Assembly: GCA_023053685.1 (NCBI GenBank)
Contig: JALIGW010000002.1
Location: 255,354,846 to 255,418,845, forward strand
Source: Diadophis punctatus similis
Taxonomy: Eukaryota > Chordata > Lepidosauria > Squamata > Dipsadidae
Direction of reading: 5' to 3'
DNA: 64,000 nt
Made by a program: the position numbers and the translations under genes. Position 1 is the stretch's first letter; each line of letters starts with the position of its first letter. Below are positions 55,899-64,000 of this stretch, one piece after another. Below the pieces are notes generated by a model. It was not told the origin of the DNA and ran no database searches. It worked only from the letters and a program-made list of their open reading frames with translations.

Positions 55899-56245
55899 CA
55901 GATTAACAGGGTTGGAAGGGACCTTGTAGGTCATCTAGTCCAACCCCACCCACCCAAACAGGAGACCCTACACCATTTCTGACAGATGGCAGTCCAGTCT
56001 CTTCTTGAAAGCCTCCAGTGATGAAGCTCCCACAACTTCTGAAGGAAACTTCTGTTCCGTCGGTTGATTGCTCTCACTGTCAGAAAATGTCTCCTTATTT
56101 CCAGGTTGAATCTCCCCTTGTTCACTTTCCATCCATTATTCCTTGTCTGTGCTTTGGAGAATAGCTTGACCCCCTCCTCTCTGTGGCAGCCCCTCAAATA
56201 TTGGGACACTGCTATCATGTCTCCCCTGGTCCTTCTCCTCTAGCC
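55899..56245 (-). mobile_element. CR1 LINE 3' fragment
   Basis: AGGGTTGGAAGGGACCTTG 3' end and the antisense polymerase tail with a small deletion (KLFSKAQTRNNGWK in the minus frame). Confidence 0.9.
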
Positions 56246-56427
56246 ATGCCCAACTTGTAATAGAAGATGTCACTATACCTCATTTTTTTAGAATAGGTAA
56301 GAAACAGAAAATGTGCTCTATTCAACATAGACAGGTAATGAATAAGGCCATGGTCAAAAGCAATGATTCCTTTCTTAGGTTCCAGAATTCCGATTCTCCT
56401 TTTTTCCTTGCTGTGGTTTATTTATAG

Positions 56428-56539
56428 GGGATCTCTATCAAGGTGGATCCACAAGGCGCCAACATGAGGATGGATTCCTCCCAGGGGATGCTTTTCAAGG
56501 AAATCTCCCAAGAAAATGACATTCTTGAGATCTTAGCAG
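56428..56539 (+). CDS. Gene B linker exon 1
   Basis: A 112-bp exon, phase 0 to 1, with acceptor GTTTATTTATAG and donor GCAG|GTAAGG. It encodes MRMDSSQGMLFKEISQEND, a linker of the same length as gene D exon 3346. The shared SSQ/PSQ then LF phrase supports homology. Confidence 0.78.
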
Positions 56540-56715
56540 GTAAGGATGGATTCTATCTTCGTGCCTCGTCATTGCCAGCTTCTCCTATCTTCAGAACCTG
56601 GGTTCGTGGTATTACCTTGAATGTGAACAGGTTTTTAGATAGAATGTCATCCTGCAAATTGTTAACAATAGCCGCCTAAAATTCACTGCTTCCCATTTAT
56701 TTGTCTCCCTTACAG

Positions 56716-56792
56716 GATATGGTCCACCACCCCTGGACCATGTTGAAATGTCTTCTTGTTCTGAGGAAGCAGAAACAATCTCTTCAACTCAG
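56716..56792 (+). CDS. Gene B linker exon 2
   Basis: A 77-bp exon, phase 1 to 0, with acceptor CTCCCTTACAG and donor CTCAG|GTAGGG. It encodes GPPPLDHVEMSSCSEEAE and ends STQ. It fits the frame of KRAB at 58537. Confidence 0.75.
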
Positions 56793-57152
56793 GTAGGGAA
56801 ATGACCCATAATCACAGAAGTCCTCTTTAAGGACTCCAGGACATTGAGGAGTCAAGATAAAACAATAACCCTCTAATCTTGAACCTGGCTATCCATGCGA
56901 TTATGTGAGCCTCTTGAAGTGACAGGCCTAAAATTATTCTTATTAATTCTTTTATTTATTTATTTATTTGTTTGTTAAATTGATTGGCCACCCATCTCAC
57001 CACAGGGTGACTTTATCATTTTAATGATCACTGGTTTTTAATATTTGTAAGCAGCTCAGAGTTGGGCCACCGTTGGGAAGACTCTTGATATTTCAGCAGG
57101 TAGGTGATCATGGTTAGGAACCCCAATGAGCACAGCTTCTCTGTCTCTGATC

Positions 57153-57831
57153 CAGAGGAGGGTTCCTGCCAGCTCGGGCCGGTTTTATAGAACCGGTAGC
57201 GGGAATTTCCCCCCCACTCGCCGAACCAGCAGTGATGGCCAGCTGGCCACGCCCCTGAACTGGCCTATGGCGCCGCCATCTTGTTTTTCGCTTCTGTACA
57301 TGCACAGAATTTAATTTAATTTAATTTAATAGATTTGTATGCCGCCCAACTCCCGAGGGACTCTGGGCGGCTGACAACATATAAAATCATTGTTACATAT
57401 AAAAACATATAATTAAAAATTTAAAAAATTAAAAAAACATCTGACATTCATAACCAAGGGGGGGGAGACCCAAATATAATCTAATTGGTTTCACTTTCAC
57501 CCCGCATGCCGGAAGAGCCAAGTTTTTATTGCTTTACGGAAGGCCAGCAGGGTGGGGATAGTTCTAATCTCTGGAGGGAGTTGGTTCCAAAGGGAGGGGG
57601 CTCCCACAGAGAAGGCTCTCCCCCTCAGCCCCGCCAACCGGCATTGCTTGGTCGACGGGACCTGGAGGAGAAGCTGGTTTTGCGCGCTGCGCATGCGTGC
57701 TCAAAGCACATGGCGCGGTCACGCAATGCACAAGCGCCCATGCGGTGCGCCCACATGGCGCGCAATGCATTGCGCCCACGCAGCGCGTGAGGAAGCGAAC
57801 CGGCAGCGAAGTAAGTTAGAACCCACCCCTT
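57153..57831. mobile_element. hAT-like MITE interrupted by L2
   Basis: CAGAGGAGGGTTCCTGCC left end and TTAGAACCCACCCCTT right end. The flanks CTCTGATC and CTCTCATC match at seven of eight positions. The L2 at 57306-57672 is nested. Confidence 0.78.
57306..57672 (-). mobile_element. L2 LINE 3' fragment
   Basis: TTTAA tail, CTGGGCGGCTGACAAC signature, and antisense polymerase C-terminus. Confidence 0.9.
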
Positions 57832-57854
57832 CTCTCATCCCATTGGGTTACAAC

Positions 57855-58029
57855 CACTGTTCCCTCTAAGGTGCACGGCCGCGCGGCCACGCACGGGATG
57901 AGAGAACGCCGCGCAAATGTTTCTAACTTCCGGCCGGCATTTTCTAATGGGAGAGGCTGCACGCCTGCGCGGCCGCGCAGATGAAATGAGAACGCCGCGC
58001 ACCGTTTTTTGCTATTGCAGGGAACATTG
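57855..58029. mobile_element. hAT MITE (175 bp), perfect 8-bp TSD
   Basis: CACTGTTCCC and GGGAACATTG ends. The exact duplication GTTACAAC lies at 57847-57854 and 58030-58037. Related to the 251-bp element at 5983. Confidence 0.92.
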
Positions 58030-58536
58030 GTTACAACCATGTGTTTGAATGTTTCCCCTCCTGATACTTCTAGGAGAAGAGGGCATGTCACGTAATCTTC
58101 AGTAGGATGAGCTGCGGTTCCCTTTTTTCCTTTGGGGAAGGAAGAAGTTCCAAAATCCAAACTAGAGCTTTGAGAAGGTCCATCAGCGGATCACCCACTT
58201 TGGAGTTTTCCTTCATACAGTGTCAAAAGAGATCCCCCCCTCCTTTCTGAAAGGGGAATCCTCAGACTGAAGGTGCAATTGAATCCATAGAAACTGTAAT
58301 ACTTCATTGTTTTCGTCTTACAATTTGGGAAACCTGCCCCAAAATTGGCCATTGGATGTACTGCAAGTGGCTGAACTTTCCCAATGTCCACCAGCTTACT
58401 GGATGGACCTCCAGCTTGGTGGAAAGCAGGCAGTAACGAGATGCGTGTGGCTGCGGGGGAAATGTCTGATGAAGATCAAAGCAGAGATCTTTCAAAAACT
58501 CGCGGGTATCTGTTAACATTTTCTCCCCTCCCTCAG

Positions 58537-58663
58537 GGTGCTGTGTCCTTCCAGGAGGTGATGGTGTGTTTCTCCAAGGAGGAGTGGGCTCTGCTGGATT
58601 CCACCCAAAAGTCCCTCCACGGGGAAGTCATGCAGGAGAATTCTAGACACGTGGCGTCTCTGG
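58537..58663 (+). CDS. Gene B KRAB-A exon
   Basis: A 127-bp exon, phase 0 to 1, with acceptor CTCCCTCAG and donor CTGG|GTAATA. It encodes VSFQEVMVCFSKEEWALLD, then TQKSLHGEVMQEN and VASLG. The MLE triplet important for TRIM28 contact in mammals is MQE here and DV is EV. It splices in phase to 61539. Confidence 0.92.
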
Positions 58664-58714
58664 GTAATAGATCTCTCTTTGCTCCGAGTTCAGATAGTGG
58701 GAAGTGAGCAGCCT

Positions 58715-59242
<528 letters not shown>

Positions 59243-59690
59243 CTTATAGGCCGGCCTACTCCCTTGGGACTCAGGGCGGCGTACAACATATATAAGAACA
59301 GCTGAATACTATATTTAAAAAAATACTATAAAAACAACAATAATAATAAAATAGTGATTAAAAAGATTAAAAACAACACAAGCGACAGTCACAATCATCC
59401 CGCCTGCAGGAAGAGCCATGTCTTAATGGCTTTCCGGAAGGCCAGCAAGGTGGGGATAGATCGGATCTCTGGTGGGAGTTGGTTCCAGAGAGCCGGAGCT
59501 CCCACAGAGAAGGCTGTCCCCCTTGGTCCCGCCAACCGACATTGTTTGGCTGACGGGACCTGGAGGAGACCAACTCTGCGGGACCTAACTGGTCGTAGGG
59601 ATGTATGAGGTAGGATGCGGTCCCGGAGATAGCCTGGTCCTAAGCCATGTAGGGCTTTAAAGATGATAATCAACACCTTGAATAATAACA
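59243..59690 (-). mobile_element. L2 LINE 3' fragment
   Basis: ATTCTTATAGGCCGGCC, GGGCGGCGTACAAC and antisense polymerase C-terminus (FKVLIIIFKALHGLGPGYL in the minus frame). Confidence 0.93.
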
Positions 59691-59696
59691 ATAACC

Positions 59697-60075
59697 ACAG
59701 AGTTGGAAGGGACCTTGGAGGTCATCTAGTCCAACCCCAGGCTCAACCCCAGGCTACACTAGCCCAGACAAATGGCTGTGCAGTCTTTTCTTGAAAACCT
59801 CCAGTGTTGGAGCACCCACAACTTCTGGAGTCAAATCGTTCTCCTGATTAATTGTTCTCACGGTCAGGACATTTCTCCTTAATTCCAGGTTGCTTCTCTC
59901 CTTGGTTTGCTTTCCATCCATTGCTTCTTGTCCTGCCTTCAGGTGCTTTGGAGAATAGGCTGACCCCCTCTTCTTTGTGGCAGCCCCTTAGATATTGGAA
60001 CACTGCTATCATGTCACCGCTAGCGGGTTGGACTAGAAGACCTCCAAGGCCCTTTCCAACCCTTATTCTGTTCTG
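59697..60075 (-). mobile_element. CR1 3' fragment with an inverted CR1 tail
   Basis: The minus-strand CR1 3' end at 59697 runs to 60023, where a plus-strand CR1 tail (GGTTGGACTAGAAGACCTCC) follows directly. Confidence 0.85.
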
Positions 60076-60099
60076 TTACTCCTTCTAGATATCTGGAAA

Positions 60100-60425
60100 A
60101 TACAGGTAGATCTTGCTTAGCGACCATTTTTTAAGCGACTCTTCAAAGTTACGACAGAGCTGGGGGAAAAATGGCTTGTGGATAGTTCTCACAATGGTTG
60201 CAACGTCTCTATGGTCATATCACAATTGGGCACTTGGCAACTATCATGCCTATATGATGGTTGCCGTCTTCCATGATCATGTGGTGGTCATTTGCAATCT
60301 TCCCAGTTGGCTTCCAACAAAGGGAAAACTGGCAGGCGGTCACAAATTGCAGTCACATAATGTTTCACTTAACAAGCACTTTGTTTGCCAGGGTCAATTA
60401 GGATTGCTTAAGCGAGGCCTGCCTA
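60100..60425. mobile_element. Degraded pogo/Tigger-like MITE
   Basis: Begins CAGGTAGATCTTGCTTAGCG and keeps phrases such as GGTCATATCACAATT and CACTTAACAAGC. The right end is decayed. Confidence 0.6.
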
Positions 60426-60429
60426 TATT

Positions 60430-61035
60430 GCTATAATTTAATTTAATTAAATTAAAAGTTCTTATAGGCTGCCCAATCCCATAGGACTCAGGGCGGCGTA
60501 CAACAAGGATAAGAACAATGCAATATAATAAAAAACAATTTAAAAACATTACAAAAGTTAAAACAAAACCATTCATCCATGGGGAAAATCAATCTTCTTC
60601 ACCCGCCTGCCGGAAGAGCCATGTCTTTATGGCTTTGCGGAAGGCCAGTAGAGTGGGGATAGTCCAGATCTCTGGTGGGAGTTGGTTCCAGAGAGCCGGA
60701 GCCCCCACAGAGAAGACTCTCCCCCGAGGTCCCGCCAACCGACATTGTTTGGCTGATGGGACCTGGAGGAGACCGACTCTGTGGGACCTAACCGGTCGTA
60801 GGGAGGTATGTGGTAAGATGCGGTCCCGAAGGTAACCTGGCCCTGAGCCATGTAGGGCTTTAAATGTCAAAACCAACACCTTAAATTGCGTCCGGAGGCT
60901 AATGGGCAACCAATGCAGCTGGCGGAGAATGGGTGTTACGTGGGTATATCTCGGGACACCCACCACAGCTCGCGCAGCTGCATTTTGCACCAATTGCAGT
61001 CTCCGGATGCTCTTTGAGGGTAGCCCCATGTAGAG
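60430..61035 (-). mobile_element. L2 LINE fragment
   Basis: TTTAA tail, AGGGCGGCGTACAAC, and antisense polymerase with an open minus frame 61029-60589 ([20 protein letters not shown] to TWLFRQAG). Confidence 0.95.
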
Positions 61036-61538
61036 CCCATACTGAACTTTTAATCATCTTCTCAAGGATAAATATGCACTTCCTTCTGTCTCTTCCTGTA
61101 AAACGTAGTTGCTCATTTTAGTATTACTGCCTTAGAGTATATGCTTCTCCAAAAGTGAAAAGAACTCCTATTTGCCCAGTTCCAGGTAGTTAAAATAAAA
61201 CACTTTGCAGAATTGTAAGCAATATTTGTGGCTTATCTGCATCGCCGTTTCATTACAGTCTTTGTCTTCTCTATTGTTCCTTTGTTTTAAGCTTCAATAT
61301 TTTTTTTTGCAAAGAAAAAAATAGTTGCAATATCCTCAGTGGGGACACAGTTCAGCCAAGAGATCTGAGATAGTTGTGTGATTAAATGTAAACATTAAAA
61401 AAAAAAACTATACAGAAAATGAAAAATCTTGCAAGACGCTGTGATCAATTCCCATAAGAATTAATTCATTAGCTAATTGGTATTAATCATTGGAAGCCCA
61501 GTCTTAAAAGTTGGTTCATGCTTTGTTTCTCTTTCCAG
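61036..61538. other. Gene B last intron, nothing recognised
   Basis: AT-rich sequence leading to the pyrimidine tract and acceptor CTCTTTCCAG of the finger exon. Confidence 0.5.
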
Positions 61539-63007
61539 AAGCAGACGATGAGAACAGTGAGAATTGCCAGGTGCCGGACACACCGACTTCGCAGCCAACC
61601 AGGGCTGAAGTGGGAAATGAGATTTTTGAGAACCGCTGGAGATCAGGGACATTTGGGGAAAAGAAGTCAACATCTGGGAAGACGAAATCACCTGCTTCCC
61701 GCCGTGCTGAAGTCCACGAATTTCTGACTGAACGGGATCACACCAGAAACCAAAACGGGAATTCTCTACCCCATGGGGAGATACCCAGGGATCAGTCCGA
61801 GAGATGTCATCATTGCAAAACTAAAATTAAAGACAACCAGTGTCAGTGCAGCCAGCAGGGAACCTATTCCAGCCAAAGCTTTGCTTTGACTTCATGTCAA
61901 CAAACCCACCCAGGGGCTGCAGAGAAACCCGAGACATTCAAAGGGCGTGGAAAGAGCTTCAGTAGGAGCAGGAGCTCCCGTAAAGGGCTCCACCCAAGTG
62001 AGAAACCATGGAAATGTGCCGAGTGTGGAAAGAGTTTCAGGTGGACGAGTGAACTCACCTCCCATATGAGAATCCATACGGGGGAGAAACCATTTCCATG
62101 TGCGACATGCGGAAAGAGGTTTAGATTGAACAGTGGCCTGACCATTCACGCAAGGAGGCACATGGGAGAGAAGCCCTACCTGTGTACGGAGTGTGGGAAG
62201 AGCTTCAGTTCGAACGGATCCCTGACGACGCACAACCGGATCCACACGGGACAAAAACCGTACGCATGTACAGAGTGTGGCAAGAGTTTTAGTGACCCCA
62301 GTGCTCTCCGGAGTCATAAAAGGGTCCATTCAGAGGAGAAAACCTATCAGTGCGCGGAATGCGAAAAGAGCTTCCGGTGGAAAAGTCAGCTAAGATCTCA
62401 TCAAAGTTTCCACATGTGGGAGAATTTGTATAAATCCACGGAGAGTGGAAAAAGCTTCAGTTTTGGCAGTGACCTTTCTGCCCATTCAGGCAAAACTCTG
62501 TATATATGTAAAGTGTGTGGACAGGGTTTTATTGACAGGGGTGTCTTTCGTATCCATAAAAAAATGCATTCCATAGAAAAGTCCTATATATGCGCGGAGT
62601 GCGGAAAGCGCTTCTCTAACAATTACACGCTTACTATTCACAAGAGGCTCCACACGGGAGAGAGACTTTATCAATGCAGCGAATGTGGGAAGAGCTTCAA
62701 TCAGAAGTACAAACTTACGAATCATAAGAGGATTCATTCGGGGGGAAAACCCTATAAATGTGGCGAATGCGGAAACAGCTTCAGCACTTCCAGTAGCCTC
62801 ACTGCCCACACGAGGATCCACACAGGGCAGAAACCTTACAAATGCAAAGAGTGTGACAAGAGCTTCAGCCGATGCAGCAGCCTCTGTGTCCATAAAAAAA
62901 GCCATACCAGGGAGAAGCCCAACAAATGTCCGGAGCGTGGAAAACACTTCAATAGGAGCATAAGCCTGGTCTGTCATATGAGATGCCACTGGCAAGAAGC
63001 TCTATAA
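61539..63007 (+). CDS. Gene B C2H2 zinc-finger exon, truncated array
   Basis: A phase 1 exon matching the KRAB donor. A spacer of roughly 145 residues is followed by 10 intact Cys2-His2 fingers: five (from WKCAECGKSF), a degenerate one that lost both Cys (YKSTESGKSF), then five more. A last finger has Cys changed to Arg (CPERGKHF). The frame ends TAA at 63005-63007, where an L2 tail starts. The end CHWQEAL looks like a normal linker shifted by loss of two bases (CAC-ACT-GGC read as CAC-TGG-C). Two more finger remnants lie beyond the L2. DNA binding by the remaining fingers is plausible. Confidence 0.93.
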
Positions 63008-63638
63008 TTTAATTTAATTTAATTTAATGGATTTCTATGCCGCCCAACTCCCAGGGACTCTGGGCGGCTCACAACATATTAGAAACCATTACAAAATATA
63101 AAATACAGTAATTAAAAAATACAAATACAAAAGTTAAAAAGAGTATCTCATATTTACAATCAAGGGGGGGAGACCCATATTTAATCTAGTTGGTCTCACT
63201 TTCACCCCGCCTGCCGGAAGAGCCAAGTTTTTATTGCTTTCCGGAAGGCCAGTAGGGTGGGGATGGTCCTGATCTCCGGGGGAAGCTGGTTCCACAGGGA
63301 GGGAGCTCCCACAGAGAAGGCCCTCCCCCTCGGCCCCGCCAGCCGACATTGTTTGGTCGACGGGACCTGGAGGAGGCCGACCCTGTGGGCCCTGACCGGT
63401 CGTAGGGAGGTATGCGGCAGGATGCGGTCCCGAAGGTAACCTGGCCCTGAGCCATGTAGGGCTTTAAAGGTAATGACCAACACCTTAAATTGAATCCGGA
63501 GACTAATGGGCAGCCAATGCAGCTGGCGGAGGATCGGTGTTACGTGGGTGCATCTAGGTACACCCACCACAGCTCGCGCAGCTGCATTTTGCACCAATTG
63601 TAGTCGCCGGACACTCTTCAAGGGTAGCCCCATGTAAA
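63008..63638 (-). mobile_element. L2 LINE inserted in the gene B finger array
   Basis: TTTAA repeats, CTGGGCGGCTCACAAC, and antisense polymerase up to [20 protein letters not shown] in the minus frame. 5'-truncated at about 63638, where zinc-finger sequence resumes. Confidence 0.95.
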
Positions 63639-63803
63639 TACACAATGCGTGAAAGGAGCTTCGGTCAATGCAGAAACCTCGCTTCCCATCACAGGACCCA
63701 TTCAAGGGAGAAACTCCTATCAGTGTATGACGTGTGGGAAAAGGTTCAGGCAGGACAGCCACCTTATTTCCCATAAAAGAATTCATTCTGAAGGAATCGT
63801 GTA
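63639..63803 (+). pseudogene. Gene B distal zinc-finger remnants beyond the L2
   Basis: Sequence after the L2 reads [10 protein letters not shown], then NLASHHRTH (a finger that lost its Cys), then after an extra C in the linker [20 protein letters not shown] with IHSEGIV and a stop (GTGTAA). These are the last two fingers of the ancestral array, now separated and frame-broken. Confidence 0.88.
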
Positions 63804-63807
63804 AAGA

Positions 63808-64000
63808 CAGAGTTCCCCAACCATTCCGGCTTTGCGGACCGGCGGGGAGTGGGAGGAGATGATTCCGCACGAATGGTGGACAAGTGCGTGTGCGCCCGCT
63901 GCTTGGACAAATGGACCACACGCGCACGCACACACCCACTACTTGCACAAGTGGGGATGCATGGACACACACTCGCCTGTCACATCCGCGGCCCGGTTCC
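63808..64000. mobile_element. hAT MITE, partial at the right edge
   Basis: Begins CAGAGTTCCCCAACCATTCC, typical of the CAGnGGTCCCCAACC hAT ends, and runs off the window. Confidence 0.6.

Noticed and set aside
63202..63972. 256-codon minus-strand frame
   Set aside because: L2 polymerase fragment joined to antisense finger remnant and MITE sequence.

Overview
The window is vertebrate nuclear DNA from a squamate reptile, most likely an advanced snake. The evidence is tRNA-derived Sauria-type SINEs, many 5'-truncated CR1 and L2 LINEs, CR1 3' ends that run into long ATTCT/TTCTA microsatellites (the microsatellite seeding known from snakes), many hAT miniature elements with 8-bp target duplications, and a cluster of SCAN-KRAB-C2H2 zinc-finger genes. 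Birds lack SCAN genes; lizards, snakes and mammals have them. No prokaryotic operon, CRISPR array, rRNA gene or free-standing tRNA gene was seen.

Four zinc-finger genes are named here by position. Gene D (minus, partial at the left edge) has exons at 9342, 4016-3565, 3457-3346 and 3196-3114; its KRAB and finger exons are not in the window. Gene A (plus) has a non-coding exon ending at 16627, SCAN 17576-18037, linker exons 19226-19331 and 20608-20690, KRAB 21118-21244 and 15 intact fingers in 27500-29223. Gene C (minus) has an exon 1 ending at 48923, SCAN ending at 45284, linkers 42893-42779 and 42657-42605, KRAB 42214-42088 and 13 intact fingers in 39309-37733. Gene B (plus) has a promoter block near 49.4 kb, SCAN 55391-55842, linkers 56428-56539 and 56716-56792, KRAB 58537-58663 and a partly degenerate finger exon 61539-63007, whose tail is cut off by an L2. 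All four share one intron-phase pattern (SCAN ends phase 0; linker 1 0 to 1; linker 2 1 to 0; KRAB 0 to 1; fingers start phase 1), so their exons were matched by phase, splice sites and translated similarity.

The layout is two divergent gene pairs, D(-)/A(+) and C(-)/B(+). Related promoter blocks stand about 0.4 kb apart, head to head, near 49.0-49.4 kb. In the other pair they are about 7 kb apart (9.4 and 16.5 kb), with mobile elements between them. This looks like duplication of a divergent pair followed by transposon expansion of one intergenic gap.

The rest is dense nested mobile DNA: a compound tetranucleotide satellite (1-1930), a CR1-seeded satellite with an exact 557-bp higher-order period (6.4-9.0 kb), a 4.16-kb TIR-bounded unit inside an L2 (11326-15487), eight 311-334-bp TG...CA solo-type LTRs plus one carrying nested insertions, several hAT MITE families with perfect 8-bp duplications, GC-rich foldback elements carrying NRF1-like and YY1-like motifs, pogo/Tigger-like MITEs and a 19-copy 33-bp minisatellite beside a CpG-rich patch. 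KRAB-zinc-finger proteins generally bind and silence transposons, so this locus shows a presumed defence cluster heavily colonised by such elements. Binding targets cannot be read from the sequence alone.
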